The notes below the pieces were generated by a model that saw nothing but the letters and a program-made list of their open reading frames with translations, did no database searches and was not told where the DNA came from. A stretch of DNA of 27,273 bases from Priapulus caudatus. Taxonomy: Eukaryota; Priapulida; Priapulimorpha; Priapulimorphida; Priapulidae. The position numbers and the translations under genes are program-made. The stretch lies in assembly GCF_000485595.1 (NCBI RefSeq), contig NW_014577509.1, forward strand, positions 55,001 to 82,273, written 5' to 3'. Positions 22,901 to 27,273 of the stretch are shown here, in pieces. Within the stretch, counting starts at the first letter, position 1. Each line of letters starts with the position of its first letter.

Positions 22901-25566
22901 ATACCCGCGGAAGCATGCACGCACATATACACTCGCATTAGTACTTTGACTTACCACTTAATTTGTTTTGTAATTTAATACGTCAATAGTTTGTTTATTA
23001 AATCGATCCCATATCACTAATAACTCATACGCGCGCAGATCAAAATCGAGAAAACCTTACAATATGCAAAAACCTACATCGGCTGACGAGGATTGCATAA
23101 CTGGTGATCTTCCCGTTTGTTTCCAGGAATATGTTCTTATTTATTATAATCATTGCCTCACTTCTGCTGTTAATCCGTTTGTCTGGATGCACCCAAATGT
23201 GCGTTGACGGGGTGTTGGAGAGAACAGGGGCTGCAAACAGGAGATGCCTTATGATTATAATGGTGATCTGGATTATGTACACTATATTGCGTTTTAATCG
23301 TCGTATGCCATGAACATATACGTTGATCATAAGTATACTTGGTATATACACGAACGAACGCATAATCAGTACACCCTACCTCCAACATGAGTTGTAGCAT
23401 GAGTTGGTAACGAGGTATTCCCTCTTCCAGCATTTGTCTCAGCCAGTACGGAGACATATATAGTCGTGTTGCCGGCCAGATTACCTGCATGGGCGAAAAA
23501 CGACTTAATTTCATTTACAACAACGATGTATAAAACTTAAATCGGTCGGTCACGGTCGGTCGGTTGGTCAGCGGTCGGTTGGTCAGTGGATCGGTAGGTC
23601 GATCCATAACTAGTAGTGATACGTTATTACAGTGCATGCTGGATAATGTCGGCAAAAAGTTGGATCGTCTTACCAATTATGATATATTTCATCGCTGTCC
23701 TTGTCACTTTGAAGGAAGTCCCATTTAAGAAAGCAGCCGCCTTTGAGGGACCGTGTAAAACTATGTACTCTGAGATTTGTCCGTTTGTTATATTTGGCTT
23801 CTCCCATTCACACCGGATTGCTGTCCAGTTTACTGGTGAACACATAACGTTTGCAGGCAGGCCAGGCTCTAAAATAATAATTTAAATAAAATAAATGAAA
23901 TGAAGACATTTACCATATTCCATTTGATAACGGTTCTTTAGGCGGAATTACAAGTTATTAGAATAAATTTGTAGAATAAATAAATTACATAATATATATT
24001 TTAAAATAAGATGACATGACAAATAGTATTCCATTTGTTCCTTTATATTTATATCATATATAAAGGTAGTCTAAGGTATAGGTACCGTTAAGTAAGTCAT
24101 GGCTGACAGCTGTTAATTTGCAGAAGCTAAAAGACTGTGCGCAAGGTGATGCGGTGGTGTAAGGTGATCTAGAGGAAAGGATGAGGTTGAGGGTTCTGTG
24201 AACCATGGTTGTTTGTGTTATGACTAGTCTTGCAGACATTACCATGTCAGTGATACGTACTTCCCTCGGCTATTAAAAGGCACTGCTTTGTTGTGAAATC
24301 TCCTTTTGCGGAAATAGTCAAAGCTCGGACTTCGGTGCACACATTTATACCGCCTTGCAGTCTATCTATAGAATGAGAAGCAGATCAGATCACGGGATGA
24401 GGGATTCTATGATCAGTAGTTACTTAGGATTGATCCCGCAAATTTGAATAACCGTTTAAACGCCATGCTAACACACATGTGTAGCTATGCTGTACAAGCA
24501 AACAATAATAAATAAATGGCAAAATCAAAATTCAAATAATATTTATTATAATAATAATAATATAGGTCAATATGCATGAACGGCTGCCTGACTTGGAAAC
24601 ACTGACCTGAAGCTGTTGACTGATATTGTGTGTCTTCCACTTTCCTGTTAATATTAACTACTGAATCTCCGTTCTGGATGTTGAGCTCGTATGTAGACAC
24701 CTCGCCTGTCCATGAGGTGTTCTTGGGCTTGGACCACGAACATCGCAGAACACTTGTTGCATAGACGTATGCAACGGTGCAGTTCAGGTTTTCCGGAAGC
24801 AGCGGCTCTGTTTGAAACGGCATTGTGGTAGTGGTGTTGTAACATCTTTGTAATTGCTAACCCACGAATACGTGCTTAAACAAGCACCCGCGCTTTGCGC
24901 ACGCACTTAACATAAATATCAGGCAACATAATTAACAGGCGGACACGGACACGCACGTACACTCTCCGTCCGTCCGCCCCACCATCCATTTCTCAATCCA
25001 TCCGTCCTTCCCTCGTTCTATCTATCAATCCACCCATCTATCTAATCTATCCATGCATCATCCATCCACCATGCATGCCATGCATCCATCCATCCATCCA
25101 TCGCATGCCATCCCATCCATCCATGCCATCTATTTTATCCATTCATGGACCATCCAATCCATGCATCCATCCATTCCATCCATATCCATGCATCCTCCAC
25201 CGCCATCCACTCCATCCATCCATCCATCCATCCATCGATTTACCATTCATCCATCCCATCCATTCCATCCATCCATCCATCCATCCATCCCAGCACTCAT
25301 CCATCCATCGCACTCCATCCATCCATCCATCCATGCCATCCAATCCATCATCCTATCGCATCATCCATCCATCCATCGCATCCATCCATCCATCGCATCC
25401 AATCCATCATCCATCCATCCATCCATCATCCATCCATCCATCCATCCATCCATCCATCCATCCATCCATCCTATACATATAGAGTAACTGAACTTGATGA
25501 AGGTATCTACTAACTGTCAGCAATAGTCATGACCACAGCAGAGACGGCAACTAAGAACGGCAGCAT
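2944..25566 (-). CDS. Receptor-type protein tyrosine phosphatase, FN3 ectodomain, single catalytic domain (19 exons, spliced)
   Basis: This is the whole gene model; exons follow as separate entries. The protein would sit in the plasma membrane and remove phosphate from phosphotyrosine through a cysteinyl-phosphate intermediate. The model gives 2,358 coding nt (785 aa plus stop) if the first donor in exon 18 is used. Layout: signal peptide 1-16; FN3 about 18-115 and 116-215; membrane-proximal module 216-324; transmembrane about 330-354; PTP domain about 380-660 with KNRY 407-410, WPD 544-546, catalytic Cys579, Arg585 and Q-loop Gln623/Gln627; tail to 785. Every junction keeps phase, which is strong evidence for one gene. 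A single PTP domain behind FN3 repeats fits the R3 receptor group by family knowledge. All catalytic residues are present, so activity is expected. Exons could be missing where neighbours are both phase 1 (ectodomain), and the ligand cannot be inferred. Confidence 0.9.
3528..3791. mobile_element. Small hAT-type MITE next to the coding minisatellite
   Basis: A 264-bp element starting CAGTGGCGTCACAAGACGGG and ending CCCTAGTGACGCCGCTG, so the termini are inverted copies (CAGYGGCGTCAC). The flanks are TGTCTGTT and TATCTGTT, an 8-bp duplication with one difference. It has internal GTGACACCA motifs and no coding capacity. It lies in intron 18 or in the read-through end of exon 18, abutting the 12-bp repeat. 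Confidence 0.85.
3792..3949. repeat. 12-bp minisatellite inside and beyond exon 18
   Basis: About 13 copies of GTTGATGTAACT and variants. On the minus strand and in the exon 18 frame it reads ACA TCA ACA GTT, Thr-Ser-Thr-Val. Variant copies change Val to Gly, Ala, Arg or Asp; the Gly copies create splice donors. Confidence 0.95.
3927..4082 (-). CDS. RPTP exon 18: tail exon that runs into the 12-bp minisatellite
   Basis: Phase 1 to 1, so it may be a skippable cassette. TTTTTCCAG is a strong acceptor. It encodes [16 protein letters not shown] and a Ser/Thr-rich end, entering a repeat read as Thr-Ser-Thr-Val. Two repeat copies carry GGT instead of GTT and make CAG/GTACAT donors: one ends the exon at 3,927, the other at 3,843, adding 28 residues in frame. 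Both keep phase 1 for exon 19. Without splicing the frame stays open to 3,613 through a MITE. Exon 17 could also join exon 19 directly. Confidence 0.6.
4085..4423. other. RPTP intron 17 with hexamer repeat
   Basis: Contains a diverged array of TTAGAC/GAGACT hexamers at about 4,167-4,241. Nothing else recognised. Confidence 0.7.
4424..4532 (-). CDS. RPTP exon 17: Q-loop end and last helix of the PTP domain
   Basis: Phase 0 to 1. It starts [14 protein letters not shown], giving the QTEEQ Q-loop with exon 16, and then a final helix. It ends [13 protein letters not shown], a hydrophilic tail start. The acceptor is CTTACAG and the donor is GTAGGC. No second PTP domain follows; the frame goes to tail exons. 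Confidence 0.93.
4833..4968 (-). CDS. RPTP exon 16: rest of the P-loop, AGVGRSG
   Basis: Phase 2 to 0, 136 nt. The first base completes Ser580, followed by [18 protein letters not shown] and, at the end, [10 protein letters not shown]. With exon 15 this restores the [10 protein letters not shown] signature with Arg585. The acceptor is GTTCCAG. The donor reads GAG/GCAAGT, a GC-type 5' splice site with otherwise perfect consensus, at the usual MVQTE boundary. A GT donor four nt further on would shift the frame. Confidence 0.95.
4969..6488. other. RPTP intron 15
   Basis: AT-rich. It has a TA/TTA microsatellite at about 4,994-5,050 and diverged copies of a roughly 27-bp motif (TTTGTTAAAATCAGGTG...CATC) near 5,505-5,535 and 5,598-5,625. 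No coding exon was found; exons 15 and 16 join across it through the split Ser580 codon. Confidence 0.75.
6489..6640 (-). CDS. RPTP exon 15: WPD loop and first half of the catalytic P-loop
   Basis: Phase 0 to 2. It contains [16 protein letters not shown] with the general-acid Asp (position 546), then [17 protein letters not shown], ending inside the Ser codon of HCS. The acceptor is TTTTACAG and the donor is CAG/GTGGTG. Cys stands where most family members have Val after the WPD loop (GVP becomes GCP), and a second Cys (QCH) lies seven residues before the Asp. The catalytic Cys579 is the last full codon. The exon starts only 46 nt from the inferred Helitron end. Confidence 0.93.
7062..7069. 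repeat. hAT target-site duplication, left copy
   Basis: CACGTACA directly before the CAG terminus, identical to 9,044-9,051. Removing the element plus one copy restores the helicase frame. Confidence 0.95.
7070..9043 (+). mobile_element. hAT transposon nested in the Helitron helicase gene
   Basis: A 1,974-bp element. It begins CAGGCGCGTAGCCAG and ends CTACGCGCCTG, forming inverted termini that begin CAG, as is usual for hAT. The flanks are identical 8-bp copies of CACGTACA (7,062-7,069 and 9,044-9,051), the hAT target duplication length. GC-rich subterminal sequence is found at both ends. It encodes a broken hAT transposase on the plus strand. Confidence 0.95.
7276..8563 (+). pseudogene. hAT transposase, N-terminally truncated, with a stop and a frameshift
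   Basis: The frame from 7,276 resembles the catalytic core of ZMYM1-like hAT transposases, with [16 protein letters not shown] shortly after where the first catalytic Asp should be. A TAA at 8,011-8,013 interrupts it. The same frame continues ([16 protein letters not shown]) to about 8,150, then a shift leads to the frame of 8,120-8,563, which holds the C-terminal dimerisation region [18 protein letters not shown]. The zinc finger and first part of the core are missing, so it is inactive. The internal deletion probably predates the point damage, but that order is inference. Confidence 0.88.
9044..9051. repeat. hAT target-site duplication, right copy
   Basis: CACGTACA directly after the terminus; it belongs to the helicase codons for LYV. 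Confidence 0.95.
10850..13356 (-). pseudogene. Helitron Rep (HUH endonuclease) portion, broken
   Basis: It starts near [19 protein letters not shown], followed by repeats with [11 protein letters not shown] typical of animal Helitron N-termini (13,264-13,060). [11 protein letters not shown] and [16 protein letters not shown] (about 12,750-12,850), [13 protein letters not shown], and [15 protein letters not shown] (about 11,930) follow. The HUH motif is in [11 protein letters not shown] (about 11,650-11,690) and both Tyr of the nicking motif are in [11 protein letters not shown] (about 11,230-11,265). Breaks include a frameshift near 13,280, one near 12,900, at least one between 12,600 and 12,200, an in-frame TAA at 11,913-11,915 and another shift near 11,000. 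The enzyme would nick and join DNA for rolling-circle transposition; this copy cannot make it intact. Confidence 0.9.
13808..14346. repeat. Inverted minisatellite pair (16-bp GGTACC unit)
   Basis: The left arm (about 13,808-14,038) is built of TGTCCCGGTACCTATG and a variant with CAGTACCCAGGTACC. The right arm (about 14,163-14,346) is the same unit inverted. The spacer is about 125 bp. Similarity continues past the repeats (TCAACTGGGTCATACC against GGTATGGACCCCTTTCAACT), so the whole block is a large palindrome. Confidence 0.95.
14690..15160. repeat. AACGGAGTTG repeat cluster, possible MITE relic
   Basis: CAACTCCGTT at 14,751 faces AACGGAGTTG at 14,771, 14,785 and 15,137. The 14,751 and 15,137 copies are inverted and about 390 bp apart. 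Short tandem runs lie inside (ACTTTTTT near 14,700 and GGTCTGATT at about 15,025-15,080). No target duplication was seen. Confidence 0.4.
15161..15820. other. Intron 14 segment, nothing recognised
   Basis: AT-rich sequence between repeat blocks. Both strands were read for PTP-like or transposon coding and none was found. Confidence 0.5.
15830..16985. repeat. Compound TA, GA, GGAT and GATA satellite block in intron 14
   Basis: TA-rich, then GA-rich, then (GGAT)n from about 16,020 to 16,240, then (GATA)n. The same order repeats from about 16,340 (TA, GA, GGAT to about 16,630, GATA to 16,980). Related lead sequences (GAATTTTGCTCTATAT and GAAAATTGCTCTATAT) start each block, so a unit of about 500 bp was duplicated. 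Apparent proteins rich in HPSI or YLSI are translations of these repeats. Confidence 0.9.
17377..17505 (-). CDS. RPTP exon 14: PTP motif KCEKYWP and YGDI strand
   Basis: Phase 0 to 0, 129 nt. It begins [20 protein letters not shown] and ends [10 protein letters not shown], matching KC-x-x-YWP...YG-I...x-IRT. The donor is GTGGAC, weaker than the others, but reading on meets a stop two codons later, so splicing there is required. The next exon is 10.7 kb away, beyond the Helitron. Confidence 0.93.
17704..17838 (-). CDS. RPTP exon 13: PTP motifs YIAAQGPL and FWRMIWEQ
   Basis: Phase 0 to 0, 135 nt. It reads [20 protein letters not shown] then [12 protein letters not shown], close to the PTP family consensus for the central beta sheet and helix. 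The acceptor is GTTTTAG and the donor is GTAAAT. Nothing is missing compared with active family members. Confidence 0.98.
17839..18753. other. RPTP intron 12
   Basis: 915 nt of AT-rich sequence between exons 12 and 13. No exon, repeat or RNA gene was recognised; the two exons join in phase 0. Confidence 0.75.
18754..18830 (-). CDS. RPTP exon 12: PTP motif DYINANYI
   Basis: Phase 1 to 0, 77 nt. It reads DDTRVKL then [15 protein letters not shown], the second conserved PTP block (RV-L...DYINANY), which forms part of the core. The donor is GTGAGT and the acceptor is GATTACAG. Confidence 0.97.
19082..19172 (-). CDS. RPTP exon 11: PTP domain start, KNRY phosphotyrosine loop
   Basis: Phase 0 to 1. 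ELAAISPH is followed by [14 protein letters not shown], the conserved N/P-x-x-KNRY-x-NILP motif whose Tyr (position 410) sets the depth of the pocket for phosphotyrosine. The donor is GTACGC; the split codon becomes Phe with exon 12. Confidence 0.95.
19173..19608. other. RPTP intron 10
   Basis: 436 nt. AT-rich with several ATTAAT runs; nothing else seen. Confidence 0.7.
19609..19690 (-). CDS. RPTP exon 10: cytoplasmic juxtamembrane segment
   Basis: Phase 2 to 0. It reads [20 protein letters not shown] then KLAYTYE, equivalent to the P-I-x-x-x-E-F-x-x-Y-V...DS-x-Y-G-F...EYE segment that leads into receptor PTP domains. The acceptor is TCCTACAG and the donor is GTAAAA. Confidence 0.9.
19691..20305. 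other. RPTP intron 9
   Basis: 615 nt. No recognised element. It joins the transmembrane exon to the juxtamembrane exon through a split Arg codon. Confidence 0.7.
20306..20405 (-). CDS. RPTP exon 9: transmembrane helix
   Basis: A 100-nt exon, phase 1 to 2. A charged start (NDNR) is followed by about 25 hydrophobic residues ([19 protein letters not shown]) and a basic stop-transfer HKYR. This is the only membrane segment after the signal peptide. The acceptor is TTGATAG and the donor is GTAAAA. The split Arg codon is completed by exon 10. Confidence 0.9.
20707..20771 (-). CDS. RPTP exon 8: last ectodomain strand before the membrane
   Basis: A 65-nt exon, phase 2 to 1. It reads [20 protein letters not shown], matching the V-x-I-RA-F-T-x-x-GY-DS strand that precedes the transmembrane helix in receptor PTPs. 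The acceptor is TTTTTGCAG and the donor is GTACGT. The phases fit exons 7 and 9 exactly. Confidence 0.85.
20940..21815. repeat. GGAT-type satellite in RPTP intron 7
   Basis: About 870 bp of irregular GGATGGAT, GGAATGGAT and TGATGG units on the plus strand. It fills most of intron 7. Long Ser/His/Pro/Ile frames on the minus strand are repeat translations, not genes. Confidence 0.95.
21858..21975 (-). CDS. RPTP exon 7: membrane-proximal module with CNG-L-G-Y motif
   Basis: Phase 1 to 2. It contains [20 protein letters not shown] then YY. The CNG-x-L-x3-G-x-x-Y arrangement just outside the membrane is familiar from vertebrate receptor PTPs, where a CNGPL...Y segment precedes a V-x-I/L-RA-F/Y-T strand. 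The donor is GTATGC. The 5' end is ambiguous: GCGCAG at 21,976-21,977 is used here, and a second phase-compatible acceptor would start the exon at 22,005 and add ten residues. Confidence 0.75.
21976..22391. other. RPTP intron 6
   Basis: 416 nt, no recognised element. The acceptor end is CAG-rich and GC-rich (about 21,976-22,020), which gives more than one possible exon 7 start. Confidence 0.6.
22392..22535 (-). CDS. RPTP exon 6: membrane-proximal ectodomain segment, family unknown
   Basis: Phase 1 to 1, 144 nt, with a good TTTACAG acceptor and a GTTCAT donor. It encodes a hydrophilic segment with two Cys ([16 protein letters not shown]) ending in TPPEWNPST. It does not look like FN3. Open frame, phase match and position between FN3 domain B and the Cys-containing exon 7 support it, but I recognise no family. 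The frame stays open past the donor to a stop near 22,350, so a truncated alternative is possible. Confidence 0.6.
22536..23379. other. RPTP intron 5 with CA and TA microsatellites
   Basis: An ACGC/GCAC-rich stretch at about 22,615-22,700, (CA)n at about 22,800-22,875 and (TA)n at about 22,880-22,902. No exon seen. Confidence 0.8.
23380..23484 (-). CDS. RPTP exon 5: second half of FN3 domain B
   Basis: Phase 1 to 1, 105 nt. It reads [18 protein letters not shown] followed by TSLPTHATT, the F strand, the AG-G turn and the G strand of an FN3 domain. The acceptor is CATGCAG and the donor is GTAGGG. The first codon is a Gly split across the intron. Confidence 0.86.
23537..23605. repeat. GGTCGGT-type tandem repeat in RPTP intron 4
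   Basis: Short irregular units GGTCGGT, GGTTGGTCA and GGTCGATC between the two exons of FN3 domain B. Confidence 0.8.
23674..23868 (-). CDS. RPTP exon 4: first half of FN3 domain B
   Basis: Phase 1 to 1. It begins [19 protein letters not shown] and continues CEWEKP, then [12 protein letters not shown], a textbook FN3 A-B-C strand pattern (PG-P-NV, W-P, G-I-EY). The acceptor is TTTTAG and the donor is GTAAGA. Sequons NWT, NIT and NGT are present. Same two-exon design as domain A. Confidence 0.88.
23869..24260. other. RPTP intron 3
   Basis: 392 nt, AT-rich, separating FN3 domains A and B. No feature recognised. Confidence 0.65.
24261..24353 (-). CDS. RPTP exon 3: second half of FN3 domain A
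   Basis: Phase 1 to 1, 93 nt. It contains [15 protein letters not shown], which matches the FN3 F-G region where a Val/Ala-rich strand is followed by a turn. The donor is GTACGT and the acceptor is TGCAAG; an alternative acceptor at ATAG would run into a stop. It completes domain A and joins the proline-rich start of domain B in frame. Confidence 0.72.
24607..24807 (-). CDS. RPTP exon 2: first half of FN3 domain A
   Basis: Phase 1 to 1. It reads PLLPENLNC, then LRCSWSKP, then a TYELNI strand, the usual FN3 order: proline-rich entry, the strand-B Cys/Trp region, then the C strand. The acceptor is AAACAG and the donor is GTCAGT. Two N-x-S/T sequons (NCT and NTS) fit an extracellular location. 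The upstream pyrimidine tract is weak. Confidence 0.82.
25010..25475. repeat. CATC-type satellite in RPTP intron 1
   Basis: About 460 bp of CATC and CCATGC units on the plus strand, the opposite orientation to the GGAT satellite of intron 7. It fills most of the intron between the signal-peptide exon and FN3 domain A. Confidence 0.95.
25515..25566 (-). CDS. RPTP exon 1: start codon and signal peptide
   Basis: The ATG at 25,566 opens a hydrophobic 17-residue stretch ([17 protein letters not shown]) that ends at a GTTAGT donor in phase 1, matching the phase of exon 2. A signal peptide is expected for a type I receptor, and cleavage after the Ala near position 16 is plausible. The reading frame is open upstream but has no earlier in-frame ATG before a stop. 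The assignment rests on hydrophobicity, phase and position only; a different first exon further upstream is possible. Confidence 0.55.
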
Positions 25567-25904
25567 TCGTTTTTGGGCCGTAACCGCCACCGTAACGTTG
25601 ACAGCACCGCGGATATCCGTCCCCCATTTCCACGTAGTCAATTCGGTCTCGATGGACGCGAATCACCTAAATGACCACAAAAATAGCTGTTGTATTACGC
25701 TGACCGCGTTGTCTGGCTCTTGAAATCTGCTTATGTAGCAGAAAGGCTTAATACATTTAACATGAATGTACGATTTTTGTTGATAGTATAATAAAAATGG
25801 TGTTTTTCTCGCAATACATTGTATAACCGTCGATAGAAACCATCCATGCACATTATATATATCTATCGACTGATGGTTAGCAAAATGTTTCATCTCGTGT
25901 TTTT

Positions 25905-26075
25905 AAGCGTGGGGGCGTATATCGCGTTTCGCCCGCTTTTAGTGCGGCCGCTATATAACGTGCCTTTAACTTTTGCCACGAAGTGATGGCGCTTGTCAAT
26001 TTGGTAGCTGACGCTGGCAGAGTGTTAGCCGGTCTGTCCCGCATGTAGGCGGCTAACCGAGTGGCGACCATGAGA
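25905..26075 (-). promoter_or_regulatory. Candidate promoter region of the RPTP gene
   Basis: A CpG-rich stretch in AT-rich surroundings, 340-510 nt upstream of the start codon, with a minus-strand TTATATAG box at about 25,952-25,958. Position and composition suggest a promoter, but a GC-rich relic of a mobile element would look the same. No initiator could be fixed. Confidence 0.22.
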
Positions 26076-26586
26076 ACTCAATTGTAAATTCGTCGGAGTT
26101 GGCGAAACTGCAACAGTAGCAAACGCTTTTTAACTCTGTCGTCGTGCTAATATGAGGCTTAATATATAATCATGGTTAACTGTAATAAAGCAGCAGCAGC
26201 ATAGCTTAGAACTTAGTGCTCCTATGATAATTAAAATCCGGTTTATTTATATAAGGTGAGCAAGAACCAGTGTGAAAATGGATGCGGAAGGAAGTTGAAA
26301 ACTTACTCTTTTTCATTTAGGGTGATACTTCGCTGATCAAGCCACTTGACTAGACACTTCATGCACTAGTCGGACAACAACGGTGCTACACGGACGGCAG
26401 ACCATTCTTGATAGTGTATGTGCCTGCAAGATGCTAAACGAAAGAAAAAAAAAGGAAATAAAATTATTATTCGCACGCAATTACACAAGAGGTTTCACTG
26501 TTTTAAATCACCCGCATGAAGAAGGATCGGAAATGAGAGCTTGAAGAAGGCCTGGGAAGGTAGGAAGCGGGTTAGAAATACTTTTT
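26076..26586. other. Upstream flank, nothing recognised
   Basis: AT-rich with a short A/G run near 26,440-26,460. No exon or element could be supported. Confidence 0.5.
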
Positions 26587-27094
26587 CATTACGACAGGGA
26601 CTTGTAATTTTTGTGCAATGTAAATAGAGTACCGACAGTGTGACGTCACGTTGGCAAGACAACGTTAGCGGCTGGTTCCTCACAGAAAAAAAAAAAAAAA
26701 AAGAAAAAAAAAAAAAGAACAAGCCGACTGGCTCCATAACATTAAGCTGCGTGAAAATTTTGTGCGTAGTAAAACACGAAGTGTTGGTGCGCGTGCAGAC
26801 CAGCGTAAAGGCATCGGTCGGCAAGTCGAATCTTGACAAATATTTAATGAATTTTTAAAAAACATTGTTGCTGTTTCACTTCCATCCTTTGGAAAGTCTA
26901 TAAAACTGCCATATGACTCTCAGAATGATGGTTACAGATCGGGTAGCAGAAAGCACAGAACGCAGTTACTGTTACAGAGCATATTGATGGTGTAGAACGC
27001 AGTAGGTTCGTTGTCATGCCACGCCGTGACGTCATCACCACGTCGGTACTCTATTAAATTGTTAAAGACAGAAATGTAGAACTGTCGGAAAATG
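26587..27094. mobile_element. Fold-back or MITE-like element with CRE boxes in its arms
   Basis: AATAGAGTACCGAC at 26,623-26,636 is repeated inverted at 27,042-27,055. TGACGTCACG at 26,641-26,650 is inverted at 27,025-27,034, and GACAACG-like sequence follows on the inside of both arms. Weaker similarity (CGACAG, CATT) extends outward to about 26,587 and 27,094. No target duplication was identified, so the ends are approximate. A 31-nt A-rich run (26,686-26,716) lies inside. Confidence 0.65.
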
Positions 27095-27214
27095 GCTGCG
27101 TGCTGCGATCTTCGAGTACAACAATAATAGGCACAGGACTGTCTTAAGCTGTATTCTTATTCAGTATGTATATAATTTTGTTTTAGTATCTTTTACTTCT
27201 GCGCCGCACGACGC

Positions 27215-27273
27215 AGCGACATACAAAACAAAACAAACAAACAAACAAAGAGAACACACACACACGCCGCCGC
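27215..27273. repeat. CAAA and CA short repeats at the window edge
   Basis: ACAAAACAAACAAACAAACA followed by CACACA, cut by the end of the window. Confidence 0.8.

Noticed and set aside
22571-22957. Cys/Val-rich minus-strand frame near 22.7 kb
   Set aside because: Read-through of CA, GCAC and TA microsatellites in RPTP intron 5.
25877-26071. 64-residue minus-strand frame in CpG-rich DNA (MVATRLAAYMRDRP)
   Set aside because: No domain recognised and no splice link to exon 1; the openness is explained by GC content. Kept only as a weak promoter candidate.

Overview
This is a eukaryotic, almost certainly metazoan, genomic window. It has short coding exons with canonical splice sites separated by AT-rich introns, abundant microsatellites and minisatellites, and degraded DNA transposons of animal type (Helitron, hAT, MITEs). 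The species cannot be named from the sequence. An invertebrate with a repeat-rich genome is the natural guess. No tRNA, rRNA, CRISPR array or prokaryotic gene structure was seen.

The window is dominated by one host gene on the minus strand, running from about 25,566 (start codon) to 2,944 (stop codon). I assembled it by eye from 19 exons whose splice phases all agree. It encodes a receptor-type protein tyrosine phosphatase of about 785 residues. The order is signal peptide, two fibronectin type III domains each split over two exons, a Cys-containing membrane-proximal module, one transmembrane helix, one complete classical PTP catalytic domain (pTyr loop, WPD loop, HCSAGVGR P-loop, QTEEQ Q-loop), and a Thr/Ser-rich and acidic tail. 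There is no second PTP domain. Single-domain receptors with FN3 ectodomains resemble the R3 group.

Intron 14 (17,376 to 6,641, 10.7 kb) holds a nested insertion. A broken Helitron (minus strand, Rep plus Pif1-like helicase) ends 46 nt upstream of the splice acceptor of the WPD-loop exon. Within its helicase gene lies a 1,974-bp hAT element (plus strand) with a perfect 8-bp target duplication. The same intron carries a large inverted minisatellite (13.8-14.35 kb), a repeated AACGGAGTTG motif (14.75-15.15 kb) and GATA/GGAT satellites (15.8-17.0 kb).

The 3' part of the gene contains a 12-bp minisatellite that is read as Thr-Ser-Thr-Val repeats and supplies two candidate splice donors; a small hAT-type MITE abuts it. 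Downstream (1-2.9 kb) are a MITE with a TAA duplication, a 19-bp minisatellite and a possible pogo-like terminus. The ectodomain introns contain long GGAT (20.9-21.8 kb) and CATC (25.0-25.5 kb) satellites in opposite orientation. Upstream of the gene lies a fold-back element (26.59-27.09 kb) with a TGACGTCA box in each arm.
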